This document shows positions 1-8,190 of a DNA stretch of 17,210 nt, in pieces. This stretch comes from JALZAA01 sp035316025 (GTDB lineage: Bacteria > Actinomycetota > Acidimicrobiia > IMCC26256 > JACDBD01): positions 1 to 17,210 of the forward strand of contig DATFXL010000064.1 in assembly GCA_035316025.1 (NCBI GenBank). Direction: 5' to 3'. Under the pieces are notes generated by a model. It saw nothing but the letters and a program-made list of their open reading frames with translations. It had not been told where the DNA came from and did not search any database. Position 1 is the stretch's first letter. Each line of letters begins with the position of its first letter. The position numbers and the translations under genes are program-made.

Positions 1-1083
1 CCCGCCGGCAGCCGCCTCACCTTCGAGCCCGGTGGGCAGGTCGAGCTGAGCTCCCCGCCGCTGCGCGGCATCGGCCCTGCGTGCGCGTCGATCGCGTCGG
101 ACGCCGCCGCGCTCACCGCCGACCTCGCCGAGCGCGGCATCGGTCTCGTCGGGCTCGGGCTCGACCCCCGGCGCAAGCGGGCCCGGTGCATCGACAAGCC
201 GCGCTACGAGGCGATGGAGGCGTACTTCGACGCGCAGGGCGTCAGCGAGCGCGCGGCCGGACGCACGATGATGCGCTCGACGGCGGCGCTGCAGGTGAAC
301 GTCGACCTCGGTGCCACCACCGCCGAGGCCGAGCGACGCTGGCATCGCGCACACGACTCCGGGCCGCTCCTCGCCGCCGCCTTCGCGAACTCACCGCTCG
401 CCTGCGGCGCGCCGAGCGGCTGGCGGTCACGCCGCCTGGCGGTCTGGACCGACGTGGACGAGAGCCGCACCCTCGCCGCCCAGACCAACGGCGCCGACGC
501 CGCGAGCGCGTGGGCCGACTACGCGCTGGCGGCGCGCGTGATGTTCATCCGCAAGGAGGAGAACGACTACGTCCCGATCCTGGAGACGCTGACGCTGGAG
601 GACTGGATCGAACGCGGCCACGAGCTCGGGTTCCCGACGCTCGACGACGTCTCCTATCACTTCACGACCCTCTTCCCACCGGTGCGGCCGCGCGGCTGGC
701 TCGAGATGCGCATGATCGACTCGCTGCCGGACCCGTGGTGGCGCGCCGCCGTCGCCGTCGCCACCACCCTCGTGTGCGACGACGGCGCGGCGGGAGCGGC
801 CGCCCCCGCGATCGAGGCCACCCGCGGCCGCTGGGTCGACGCCGCCCGGCACGGTCTCGGTCACCCGGAGCTCGGCGACGCCGCCGCGTCGGCGTTCGAC
901 GCCGCGCTGCACGCGATGGTGCAGCTCGGGACGGACGCCACAACTGTCCTGGCCGTCGAGGCGTTCGTCGACCGGTACGTCGCCCGCCGTCGGTCACCGG
1001 CCGACGACCGGCTTGACGCTTGGCAGGAGGACGGCGCGCTCATCCCCCAGCCCGACCAGTTCGCGGCGGCGACATGGGCGTGA
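1..1083 (+). CDS. egtA: Glutamate-cysteine ligase EgtA, 5'-truncated by the window edge
   Basis: The reading frame is open from base 1, and 360 C-terminal residues are present, ending in TGA. The first visible residues carry the GCS2-family signature RLTFEPGGQVELSS, a hallmark of the actinobacterial glutamate-cysteine ligases that make gamma-glutamylcysteine from glutamate, cysteine and ATP. Further family-like stretches are RSTAALQVNVD and PRGWLEMRMIDSLPDPWW. The real start lies outside the window, and the internal ATG at 214 would delete the signature. In this context the product supplies gamma-glutamylcysteine to EgtB for ergothioneine synthesis. The 3' end overlaps the start of egtB by 10 bases, implying translational coupling. 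The order egtA-egtB-egtC-egtD is the classical one and makes the EgtA name secure; a general GshA-like role is the only serious alternative. Confidence 0.93.
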   Translation, partial: PAGSRLTFEPGGQVELSSPPLRGIGPACASIASDAAALTADLAERGIGLVGLGLDPRRKRARCIDKPRYEAMEAYFDAQGVSERAAGRTMMRSTAALQVNVDLGATTAEAERRWHRAHDSGPLLAAAFANSPLACGAPSGWRSRRLAVWTDVDESRTLAAQTNGADAASAWADYALAARVMFIRKEENDYVPILETLTLEDWIERGHELGFPTLDDVSYHFTTLFPPVRPRGWLEMRMIDSLPDPWWRAAVAVATTLVCDDGAAGAAAPAIEATRGRWVDAARHGLGHPELGDAAASAFDAALHAMVQLGTDATTVLAVEAFVDRYVARRRSPADDRLDAWQEDGALIPQPDQFAAATWA

Positions 1084-2291
1084 CCGTCGGCACCGAGACC
1101 CGCATCGAGGCCGGCCTCGACGGCGCACGGGCGCGCACGCTCGCGCTCCTGGCGCCGGTCGACGACACCAACCTCATCCGCCAGGTCTCGCCACTCATGT
1201 CTCCGCTGGTCTGGGACCTCGCTCATGTGGGTCACTACGAAGAGCTGTGGCTCCTGCGCAACATCACGGGCGCGGCCCCGACGAACGAGCTCTACGACGA
1301 CGTCTACGACGCGTTCAAGCATCCGCGTCGCGACCGCCCGTCGTTGCCGCTCCTCGGTCCCGTGGAGGCGCGCGTCTTCGTCGCCGACGTCCGCGCGCGC
1401 GTGCTCGACGCGCTCACGACACTCGATCTCGACGGCGACGACCCGTTGCTGCACGACGGCTTCGTGTACGGCATGGTCGTGCAGCACGAACACCAACACG
1501 ACGAGACGATGCTCGCCACCATCCAGCTCATGAACGACTTCGCGCACCCCGACGCCGACGGCTGGCACCCGACCGCCGTTCTCAGCAGCGAAACCGACGG
1601 TCCGCGGTCGGTTGCGTTCCGTGAAAGCGTGCACATCGACGGCGGGACGTTCGCGATGGGCACTGACGAGCGCACCTGGGTGTACGACAACGAACGCCCC
1701 CGTCACGACGTCGAGCTGCCGGCGTTCCGGATCGACCGCACGCCGGTCACCAACCGCCAGTACCGCGCCTTCGTCGAGGACGGCGGCTACGACGAGGAAC
1801 GGCTCTGGGCCCCCGACGGTTGGGCATGGCGGCAGGAGGCCGCGGTCGAGGCGCCGCAGTTCTGGCGGCGCGAGGGGGCGAGAGACTGGTCCCGCCGCCG
1901 CTACGGGCGCCGCGAGGACCTTCCGCTCGACGAGCCGGTCCAGCACGTCAGCTGGTACGAGGCGGACGCGTTCGCGCGCTGGCGAGGCGCGCGCCTCCCG
2001 AGCGAAGCCGAATGGGAGGCGGCCGCGGCACACGACGGCGAAGCGGGCGGGCCGCAACAGATGCTCGGCGACGTCTGGGAATGGACAGCCACCGACTTCG
2101 GCGGATACCCGGGGTTCGTGCCCTTCCCCTACCGGGAGTACTCGGAGGTGTTCTTCGGATCCGAGTACAAGGTGCTGCGGGGCGGATCCTGGGCGACCGA
2201 TCCCACCGTCCGGCGGGCGACGTTCCGGAACTGGGATTACCCGATCCGCCGCCAGATCTTCGCCGGCGTGCGCTGCGCCGCCGACGCCTAG
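1074..2291 (+). CDS. egtB: Hercynine oxygenase EgtB (ergothioneine sulfoxide synthase)
   Basis: This is a 405-residue non-haem iron enzyme that joins hercynine to gamma-glutamylcysteine with O2, forming the C-S bond of the sulfoxide intermediate. The N-terminal DinB-like four-helix part (about 1-170) shows the iron-binding histidines H51 (LAHVGHYEE) and H138/H142 (QHEHQHDET). The C-terminal FGE-sulfatase (formylglycine-generating-enzyme) fold (about 180-405) has GGTFAMGTDERTW, HVSWYEADAFARW, RLPSEAEWEAA, GDVWEW, LRGGSW and a closing DYPIRRQIFAGVRC. From memory, D388 and R392 in that last motif match substrate-binding residues of the Mycobacterium thermoresistibile enzyme. I chose ATG 1074 rather than the in-frame start at 1020: it puts the first iron histidine at position 51, as in the characterised homologue, and gives a normal operon overlap with egtA. 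No clear ribosome site precedes it. Confidence 0.95.
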   Translation: MGVTVGTETRIEAGLDGARARTLALLAPVDDTNLIRQVSPLMSPLVWDLAHVGHYEELWLLRNITGAAPTNELYDDVYDAFKHPRRDRPSLPLLGPVEARVFVADVRARVLDALTTLDLDGDDPLLHDGFVYGMVVQHEHQHDETMLATIQLMNDFAHPDADGWHPTAVLSSETDGPRSVAFRESVHIDGGTFAMGTDERTWVYDNERPRHDVELPAFRIDRTPVTNRQYRAFVEDGGYDEERLWAPDGWAWRQEAAVEAPQFWRREGARDWSRRRYGRREDLPLDEPVQHVSWYEADAFARWRGARLPSEAEWEAAAAHDGEAGGPQQMLGDVWEWTATDFGGYPGFVPFPYREYSEVFFGSEYKVLRGGSWATDPTVRRATFRNWDYPIRRQIFAGVRCAADA

Positions 2292-2297
2292 ACCGCC

Positions 2298-3047
2298 GTG
2301 TGCCGCCATCTCGCATACATCGGACCGTCCATCTCGCTCGAGGACCTGATCCTCGAGCCCGAGCACTCGCTGCTCCGGCAGGCATCGGCGCCGCGGTACC
2401 AGACGCACGGCCGCTTCAACGCCGACGGGTTCGGCGCCGGCTGGTACGACCGCGACGCTCGTGACGAGCCGGCCCGGTACCGCACCACGCGCCCGCTCTG
2501 GGCCGACACGTCGTTCGCGAGCGTCTCCGGGCTCGTGCGCGCCAAGGCGGTGCTGGCCGCCGTGCGGTCGGCGTCGCCGGGCATGCCGGTGGAGGAGACA
2601 AGCACCGCGCCTTTCACGGACGGTCCGTGGCTCTTCTCGCACAACGGGGTCGTCCCGGGCTTCGACGGCGAGACGGGTCGGGCGCTGCGCCATGCGGTGA
2701 CCGAGACGCGCCTGCAGCACGTCGCCGGCGGCACTGACTCGGAGCTGCTTTTCGCTCTCGTGCTGGACCGTCTCGAAGCCGGCGCACCGCCCGTCGACGC
2801 GCTCGTCTCGGTCGTCGCGCTCGTCGAAGAGCAGACGGCGGACGCGCGCCTGAACCTTCTGCTGACCGACGGTGAGCGCATCGCCGCCACCGCCTTCCGG
2901 AACTCGCTCTTCGTGCTCGACGATCGCGAGCGCGACGGACCGGTGGTCGTCGCGTCGGAGCCGTACGACGACGAGACGTGGGAAGTCGTCGCCGACAAGT
3001 CCGTCGTGGTGTTCGACGACGACAAGCTCGTGGTCCGACCATTCTGA
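2298..3047 (+). CDS. egtC: Gamma-glutamyl-hercynylcysteine sulfoxide amidohydrolase EgtC
   Basis: A 249-residue class II glutamine-amidotransferase-type hydrolase that removes the gamma-glutamyl group from the EgtB product. The start is GTG, and the second codon is cysteine (MCRHLAYIGP). This fixes the start, because the enzyme needs Cys2 as N-terminal nucleophile after the initiator is removed. Other family features are the HGRFNADGFGAGWY stretch, the SHNGVV motif and GGTDSELLFALVLDRL. The gene begins 6 bases after the egtB stop, with no convincing Shine-Dalgarno, so translation is probably coupled to egtB. Length and motifs agree with mycobacterial EgtC. The C-terminus ends 13 bases before the proposed egtD start. 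Confidence 0.94.
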   Translation: MCRHLAYIGPSISLEDLILEPEHSLLRQASAPRYQTHGRFNADGFGAGWYDRDARDEPARYRTTRPLWADTSFASVSGLVRAKAVLAAVRSASPGMPVEETSTAPFTDGPWLFSHNGVVPGFDGETGRALRHAVTETRLQHVAGGTDSELLFALVLDRLEAGAPPVDALVSVVALVEEQTADARLNLLLTDGERIAATAFRNSLFVLDDRERDGPVVVASEPYDDETWEVVADKSVVVFDDDKLVVRPF

Positions 3048-3049
3048 CC

Positions 3050-3054
3050 GGAGG
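3050..3054 (+). promoter_or_regulatory. Shine-Dalgarno site GGAGG that decides the egtD start
   Basis: GGAGG lies 3 bases after the egtC stop and exactly 6 bases before ATC at 3061. It is a perfect anti-16S match at ideal spacing. No ATG, GTG or TTG occurs in the egtD frame nearby, so this site is the main argument for initiation at the ATC codon. Confidence 0.7.
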
Positions 3055-3060
3055 CCCGCC

Positions 3061-4059
3061 ATCTCCCCGACCTCGTCCCCGTCCCGCGTCGACGTCCACC
3101 TGGGCCCCGACGATCTCACGGCCGCGCTGCGCGCCGACGCGCGGGCCGGCCTCACCGCGACGCCGAAGATCCTGCCGCCCAAGTGGTTCTACGACGAGGA
3201 AGGCTGCCGCCTGTTCGATGAGATCACACGGCTGCCGGAGTACTACCCGACGCGCGCGGAACGGGCCATCCTCGCCGTGCGTGCCGGCGACATCGCGGTG
3301 CGCACCGCCGCCGACACGCTCGTCGAGCTGGGCTCGGGCACGTCGGAGAAGACGCGATTGCTGCTGGATGCGTTCTTTGCGCACGGAACGCTCCAGCGGT
3401 TCGTCCCCTTCGACGTCAGCGAACCGACCCTGCGTGAGGCCGCCGCCGCGATCGAAGTCGAGTACCCCGGCGTCGACGTCCACGCGGTCGTCGGCGACTT
3501 CGAGCGCCACCTCGACCGGCTCCCCGGCGGCGGCACGCGCGTCATCGCCTTCCTCGGCGGCACGATCGGCAACCTCGACCCGGCCGCCCGCGCCCGCTTC
3601 TTCCGTACGATCGCCGCCGGTCTCGGCGCCGGCGACGCGTTCCTCCTCGGCACCGACCTCGTCAAGGACACGAGCCGGCTGGAGGCCGCCTACGACGACG
3701 ACGCCGGCGTCACCGCCGCGTTCAACCGCAATGTGCTCTCGGTCCTGAACCGCGAGCTCGGCGCCGACTTCGCGCCCCACCGCTTCGAGCACGTCGCGCG
3801 CTGGGACCGGGCCCAGGAGTGGATCGAGATGCGGCTCCGGTCGTCCGGCCACCAGTCCGTTCGCCTCGAGAAGCTCGACCTCGACGTCGAGTTCGCCGCC
3901 GGCGAGGAGATGCGCACCGAGATCAGCGCCAAGTTCCGGAGGGAACGGGTCGAGGTCGAGCTCGCCGCGGCCGGCCTCGCGCTCGCCGCCTGGTGGACCG
4001 ACCCCGCCGGCGACTTCGCGCTGTCCCTCGCGACGCCGTCGTCGTCGTCAGCGACCTGA
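3061..4059 (+). CDS. egtD: L-histidine N-alpha-methyltransferase EgtD, apparent ATC start
   Basis: A SAM-dependent enzyme of the DUF2260/EgtD family that trimethylates histidine to hercynine, the first committed step of ergothioneine synthesis. Motifs include KILPPKWFYDEEGCRLFDEI and LPEYYPTRAERAIL near the N-terminus, the SAM site ELGSGTSEKT at residues 89-98, FLGGTIGNLDP, and a C-terminal SAKFRRERV. From ATC 3061 the protein is 332 residues, close to the roughly 320 of mycobacterial EgtD, and the conserved core then begins at the usual distance from the N-terminus. The only upstream in-frame ATG (2872) lies deep in egtC and adds an antisense-like, proline/serine-rich leader, so I reject it. 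A CTG at 3100 is possible but lacks a ribosome site. ATC may be genuine or an ATG miscall. Last gene of the egt operon. Confidence 0.92.
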   Translation: MSPTSSPSRVDVHLGPDDLTAALRADARAGLTATPKILPPKWFYDEEGCRLFDEITRLPEYYPTRAERAILAVRAGDIAVRTAADTLVELGSGTSEKTRLLLDAFFAHGTLQRFVPFDVSEPTLREAAAAIEVEYPGVDVHAVVGDFERHLDRLPGGGTRVIAFLGGTIGNLDPAARARFFRTIAAGLGAGDAFLLGTDLVKDTSRLEAAYDDDAGVTAAFNRNVLSVLNRELGADFAPHRFEHVARWDRAQEWIEMRLRSSGHQSVRLEKLDLDVEFAAGEEMRTEISAKFRRERVEVELAAAGLALAAWWTDPAGDFALSLATPSSSSAT

Positions 4060-4071
4060 CGGACACGTCAG
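4056..4071 (+). terminator. Possible weak hairpin terminator after egtD
   Basis: CTGACG, a GACA loop and CGTCAG form a perfect 6-bp stem that begins within the egtD stop region. There is no T-tract. It could end the egt transcript before the sufC promoter, but a stem this short is only suggestive. Confidence 0.25.
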
Positions 4072-4102
4072 CTCCCGACAAGGACCGCACACGCCCCGAG
4101 GA

Positions 4103-4138
4103 TTTCCACTACGACCGTAGTGTTATTACAATCGACCC
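4103..4138 (+). promoter_or_regulatory. sufC promoter with embedded inverted-repeat operator (leaderless)
   Basis: A -10 hexamer TACAAT sits at 4127-4132, 18 bases after TTTCCA (4103-4108, a 4/6 match to TTGACA). The A of the sufC ATG is 7 bases past the -10, so transcription should begin at or next to the start codon; no Shine-Dalgarno is present, as expected for a leaderless message. Between the two hexamers lies the perfect inverted repeat CACTACGACCGTAGTG (4107-4122), placed where a repressor would block RNA polymerase. An Fe-S-sensing regulator of SufR or Rrf2 type would make sense, but the regulator cannot be identified from this window. Confidence 0.6.
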
Positions 4139-4932
<794 letters not shown>

Positions 4933-4936
<4 letters not shown>

Positions 4937-6171
4937 CCGACGTTCTCGACGTCGCCCGCATCAAGGCCGACTTCCCGATCTTCGAGCGCGAGGTCAACGG
5001 CAAGCCCCTCGTGTACCTCGACTCGGCCGCGTCGGCGCAGAAGCCACGAGCCGTGCTCGACGCCATGGAATACCACCACCGGCACCATTACGCGAACGTC
5101 CATCGGGGCATCTACACGATCGCCGAGGAGTCGACGGCGGCGTACGAGGGCGCCCGGGCGAAGATGGCCCGATTGCTCAACGCGGGCTCGACGAACGAGA
5201 TCGTCTTCACGAAGAACATCACCGAGGCGATGAACCTCGTCGCCTACTCCTGGGCGCGGAAGAACCTCGGGCCGGGCGACGTGGTCGTCATCACCGCCAT
5301 GGAGCACCACGCCAACGTGGTTCCGTGGCACATCCTCGTCGAGGAACGCGGCATCGACCTGCGCTGGATCCCGATCACCGAAGACTTCCAGCTCGACCTC
5401 GCCGACCTCGACCGGCTCCTCGACGGGGCGAAGCTGCTGTCGGTCACGGCCATGTCGAACGTGCTCGGCACGCTGAACGACATCCGCCTGCTGGCAGACG
5501 CCGCCCACGCCGCCGGCGCGCTCGTCAACGTCGACGCCGCCCAGGCCGTCCCCCACCTGCCTGTCGACGTGGAGGCCTGGGACGCCGACTTCGTCGGCTT
5601 CACCGGCCACAAGATGCTCGGCCCGACCGGCATCGGCGGCCTCTGGGCCCGGGCCGAGCTGCTCGAGGCGATGCCGCCGTTCCTCGGCGGCGGCGAGATG
5701 ATCACCGACGTGCGCTTCGACGGTTTCGAGCCCAACGAGGTGCCGTGGAAGTTCGAAGCGGGCACGATGCCCTTCGTCGAGGCCAGCGGCCTCGCGGCCG
5801 CGGTCGACTACCTCGGCGCGCTCGGCATGGACGCCGTGCGCGCCCACGAGAAGTCGCTCACCGACTACGCGCTGCGGGCGCTCGAGGAGCGCTTCGAGGG
5901 TCGCCTACACATCCACGGCCCCCGCGACGTCGAGCAGCGGGGCGGCGCGATCTCGTTCGCCTTCGACCGCATCCACGCCCACGACGTCGCCCAGGTGCTC
6001 GACGAGGACGGCGTGTGCGTACGTGCTTCGCACCACTGTGCGAAGCCGCTGATGCGCGTGCTCGGCGTTCCTGCCACCACCCGCGGGTCCCTGTACGTGT
6101 ACAACGATGAAAGCGACGTCGATACTCTCGTCGAATCGCTGGCTAAGGCCGAGAAGTTCTTCGCCATCTGA
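4933..6171 (+). CDS. sufS: Cysteine desulfurase SufS (class V aminotransferase fold)
   Basis: A 412-residue PLP enzyme that takes sulfur from cysteine as a persulfide and passes it to SufU. The PLP lysine is K227 in FTGHKMLGPTGIGGLW, and the persulfide cysteine is C369 in VRASHHCAKPLM. Other type II desulfurase motifs are YLDSAASAQKPRAVLDAM, HYANVHRGIYTIAEEST, AMEHHANVVPW and a GTMPFVEASGLAAA stretch. The ATG overlaps the sufC stop. The retained catalytic cysteine makes a true SufS role most likely. The ergothioneine C-S lyase EgtE belongs to the same fold family and is missing here, so an additional lyase role is conceivable but unproven. Confidence 0.95.
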
Positions 6172-6184
6172 TTCTGGAGCCCCC

Positions 6185-6676
6185 ATGCCCGGCCTCGAAG
6201 ACCTCTATCGAGAGATCATCCTCGACCACTACCGCGCCCCCCGGAACCGCGGCGAGCTCCCGGTCCCGCCGGCGGCGAAGGCCGAGGGCTTCAATCCGCT
6301 GTGCGGCGACGAGGTCGTCGTCTACCTCGCCCTCGATCCCGAGACCGACGTCGTGCGCGACGTGAAGATCGGCGGCCAGGGCTGCTCGATCAGCCAAGCC
6401 TCGACGTCGATGATGAGCGCGGCAGTCAAAGGCAAGCCCGTCGAGGAGGCTCGCCGGCTGATCCGCGCGTTCAAGGCGCTCATGTCGATCCACGAGTCCA
6501 AGCTCGAAGGCGAGAGCGACGGCTCCGACCTGTCGGCCGAGCTCGAAGGCGTGCGGCTGGGCGATCTCGAGGCCCTGCAAGGGGTCGTCAAGTTCCCGGT
6601 GCGCATCAAGTGCGCCACGCTCGCCTGGAACACCCTCCAGCAGGGCCTCGACGAGCTCGAACCCGCCGACGCCTGA
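6185..6676 (+). CDS. sufU: Fe-S assembly sulfur-transfer protein SufU
   Basis: A 163-residue IscU-like zinc protein that accepts persulfide sulfur from SufS in Gram-positive-type SUF systems. The expected zinc ligands are C40 and D42 (NPLCGDE), C67 (GGQGCSISQAS) and C143 (RIKCATLAW). The insertion between the second and third cysteines, with the ESKLEGE region, separates SufU from IscU. It starts at ATG 6185, with GGAG 5 bases upstream, 13 bases after the sufS stop. It is the last gene of the suf unit, and its stop lies only 3 bases from the stop of the converging secreted-protein gene, leaving no room for a terminator between them. Confidence 0.95.
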   Translation: MPGLEDLYREIILDHYRAPRNRGELPVPPAAKAEGFNPLCGDEVVVYLALDPETDVVRDVKIGGQGCSISQASTSMMSAAVKGKPVEEARRLIRAFKALMSIHESKLEGESDGSDLSAELEGVRLGDLEALQGVVKFPVRIKCATLAWNTLQQGLDELEPADA

Positions 6677-6679
6677 GCG

Positions 6680-7213
6680 CTAGCTGTTGTCGAAGAGCAC
6701 CTTCGGCTTCCCGGGGAGCGCGTCCATGGCTTTCAGGACGGCCTCCACGACGTCCGGATAACCGGCGTTGAGGCCCACGACGACGGGCTTCCAGGACCAC
6801 CCGACGATCGGCCAGCGCAACAGGTGTCGCTTCCACGTCTTGACGCCCCGGTCGAAGGCCTCCTGCGAGGGATAGAAGTCGAGGTTGAGAAACGCCTCGA
6901 ATTGATACGTCGCTCGCTCCTCGTCGAGGTTGTAGCCGGGCTCGTTGGCAGCCCGGTGCTGCGGGCACGCGGGCCACCGTGTGCTCGCGAACAGCTTGAT
7001 GGCTTGCTGTGCGGAGCTCCGGGTGACGTCCCCTCCGGTGCGGAGCTCGCCGGGGCAGACGGTTACGTCCTGGGCGGCGAAGACGTCGACCATCTGCTGC
7101 AGACGCCGCTGATCGAACTGCGGCCACTTCGGGGCCGGTGAGGCGTGCGCCGGGCCGGGCCCGAACGCCAGCGCACCCGTCGTCACCACGATGATGCACA
7201 GCCTCTGCGGCAC
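6680..7213 (-). CDS. Secreted protein of unknown function (signal peptide)
   Basis: A 177-residue protein from a GTG start. The N-terminus has a short positive region and a hydrophobic run, CIIVVTTGALAFG, followed by an AHA-S cleavage site near residue 24, so export is likely. The mature part has two cysteines (VCPGEL and PACPQH) that could form a disulfide in the oxidising exterior. It also has several aromatic stretches (FEAFLNLDFYP, LLRWPIVGWSW) and a KVLFDNS terminus. I do not recognise a family. The frame shows normal high-GC third-position bias, and competing frames in the same stretch look like shadows. It converges on sufU with a 3-base gap and lies downstream of the redoxin gene on the same strand, separated by 129 bases containing a palindrome. 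Confidence 0.75.
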   Translation of the reverse strand: MPQRLCIIVVTTGALAFGPGPAHASPAPKWPQFDQRRLQQMVDVFAAQDVTVCPGELRTGGDVTRSSAQQAIKLFASTRWPACPQHRAANEPGYNLDEERATYQFEAFLNLDFYPSQEAFDRGVKTWKRHLLRWPIVGWSWKPVVVGLNAGYPDVVEAVLKAMDALPGKPKVLFDNS

Positions 7214-7307
7214 GCGTTCATCATGCGCTTTTCGGGGGTTCCGTGCTTTGTTGGAACGCGAGCGGGCGCCGTTCTCGTGATCGAGTGCCTCCGGCGCTTC
7301 CTTTCGG

Positions 7308-7325
7308 CTGACCCGACCGGGTCAG
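7308..7325. terminator. Palindrome between redoxin and secreted-protein genes (terminator or operator)
   Basis: CTGACCC, a GACC loop and GGGTCAG form a perfect 7-bp stem located 17 bases past the stop of the - strand redoxin gene and about 95 bases before the next gene on that strand. No T-run follows on either strand. It could be a U-less terminator for the redoxin transcript or a binding site. The rest of the 7214-7342 gap shows nothing else I can support. Confidence 0.35.
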
Positions 7326-7342
7326 TGCCCGTTGCGGCTGTT

Positions 7343-7798
7343 TCACCCCGGGCGGAAGGGTGGGAGGCCGTCGCCGTCCTCGGACACCGGGGCGCCTCCG
7401 GCCTCTTCGGCGAAGCGGTTCCAGGCGTCGCGATCCCAGGACACGACGGCGTCGCGAACCGTGCCGTCCTCGGAGACGAGGAACAGCGAGGGGACGGTGT
7501 CGATCCCGAAGGCCTCGGACGCCGGGTAGGGCGCAGGCTCGCTCAGGGTCTCGACGTTCTGCCCGTGGCGCTCGGCGTAGGACCGGAGCTCGGGCGGCGG
7601 ATCCTCCCCGACGGCGACGACCCGCACCCCGCTGTCGGCGAGCGCCTGCACCTTGGGGGCGGCCATCTGGCAGACCGGGCACGTGGTCTTGAAGAAAGCG
7701 AGCACGACCGGGCCTTCCCGCCATGGGTCCGAGACCGATTGGCCGCTCGCGGCCTCGGGTAGGTCGAGCGAGGGAGCGCGATCCCCGGGGGCGAGCAT
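7343..7798 (-). CDS. Redoxin / TlpA-like thioredoxin-fold protein with CPVC active site
   Basis: A 151-residue AhpC/TSA-redoxin-like protein. After LAPGDRAPSLDLPEA comes the strand-turn VLAFFKTTCPVCQMAAP with the active-site pair C40-C43, then VRVVAVGEDPPPELRSYAERHG and FGIDTVPSLFLVSEDGTVRDAV, which contains the cis-proline (VPS). It is probably a thiol-disulfide oxidoreductase or thioredoxin-dependent peroxidase. No export signal is visible, so it should be cytosolic. I prefer ATG 7798 because it begins directly at the conserved redoxin N-terminus. An in-frame GTG at 7855 would add 19 poorly structured residues. It is transcribed divergently from the small gene at 7950. Confidence 0.85.
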   Translation of the reverse strand: MLAPGDRAPSLDLPEAASGQSVSDPWREGPVVLAFFKTTCPVCQMAAPKVQALADSGVRVVAVGEDPPPELRSYAERHGQNVETLSEPAPYPASEAFGIDTVPSLFLVSEDGTVRDAVVSWDRDAWNRFAEEAGGAPVSEDGDGLPPFRPG

Positions 7799-7851
7799 GG
7801 CCTTCACAGTATTCGGGTCAGGACGCGGCTCGAGACGAGGGGTGACCTCGT

Positions 7852-7875
7852 TCACAGCCCGGTCACAAACGTGAC
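7852..7875. promoter_or_regulatory. TCAC-repeat cluster in the divergent redoxin / small-gene intergenic region
   Basis: Two TCACA pentamers (7852-7856 and 7863-7867) lie in direct repeat 6 bases apart. The second overlaps the inverted repeat GTCACAAACGTGAC (7862-7875). This clustering between divergent genes suggests a regulator site. A TACGTT at 7899-7904 may be the -10 of the small + strand gene. No regulator can be named. Confidence 0.3.
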
Positions 7876-7949
7876 ACGGGCATGGAACGGGGACCGACTA
7901 CGTTGACGTCTGAAGACCCCGATTCGGACCCGACTCGGAAGGGACTGCG

Positions 7950-8129
7950 ATGAGCCAGGCGCTGGTGGCGATGATCGACTCGGCACTCGAGCAGTACCGG
8001 ACCCGCGACCTCGTCTCGGCGGCCGAGGTGGTGGACTTCCTCCTCGATCTGCGTCTGGCCGCGATCAATCCCGACTCCGACCCCCTCGAGCAGCTGCTCG
8101 AGCAGGAGTCCACTCACGCCGGGAACTGA
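7950..8129 (+). CDS. Small hypothetical protein, 59 residues
   Basis: ATG at 7950 is preceded by the purine-rich ribosome site GGAAGGGA (7937-7944), 6 bases upstream. The frame is closed by TGA and followed after 9 bases by a strong hairpin, so it looks like a complete single-gene unit. The product is acidic and leucine-rich (ALVAMIDSALEQYRTRDLVS, VVDFLLDLRLAA, DPLEQLLEQ), predicted largely helical, without signal peptide, membrane segment or cysteine. I recognise no family. The good ribosome site, codon bias and terminator together support a real gene. The antisense frame here is a shadow. Confidence 0.7.
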   Translation: MSQALVAMIDSALEQYRTRDLVSAAEVVDFLLDLRLAAINPDSDPLEQLLEQESTHAGN

Positions 8130-8138
8130 GCTCGCGGC

Positions 8139-8167
8139 CGACCGGGCGCCGCCTTGCCGCCCGGTCG
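8139..8167 (+). terminator. Strong GC hairpin terminator after the 59-residue gene
   Basis: CGACCGGGCG (8139-8148) and CGCCCGGTCG (8158-8167) form a perfect 10-bp stem around a 9-base loop, 9 bases after the small gene's stop. There is no T-tract, as is common for actinobacterial hairpins. Its right arm overlaps the -35 region proposed for the next gene. Confidence 0.5.
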
Positions 8168-8181
8168 ACCTTCGGTAATCT
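8154..8181 (+). promoter_or_regulatory. Candidate promoter of the first L,D-transpeptidase
   Basis: TTGCCG (8154-8159) and TAATCT (8176-8181) are 16 bases apart. Transcription would begin about 8188, leaving two or three bases before ATG 8191, an almost leaderless arrangement. No ribosome site precedes the ATG, which fits. Confidence 0.4.
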
Positions 8182-8190
8182 CCGCAGCCG

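Noticed and set aside
1020..1073. Longer N-terminus for EgtB from ATG 1020
   Set aside because: The added 18 residues lie inside egtA, are Arg/Pro-rich, and would displace the first iron histidine from its usual position.
861..3182. 773-codon open frame on the - strand across egtB and egtC
   Set aside because: It is antisense to two clearly identified enzymes, is dominated by Arg/Val/Glu/Gly from reading GC-rich codons backwards, and has no recognisable domain. Long antisense frames are expected at this GC content.
2614..3852. 412-codon - strand frame over egtC/egtD
   Set aside because: Mirror of EgtD coding sequence with an Arg-rich tail; no domain, and the opposite strand is a recognised enzyme.
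7308..7325. Could the repeated GACC-looped palindromes (4107-4122, 7308-7325) be one repeat family?
   Set aside because: Only the 4-base spacer is shared; the arms differ, so they are treated as unrelated sites.
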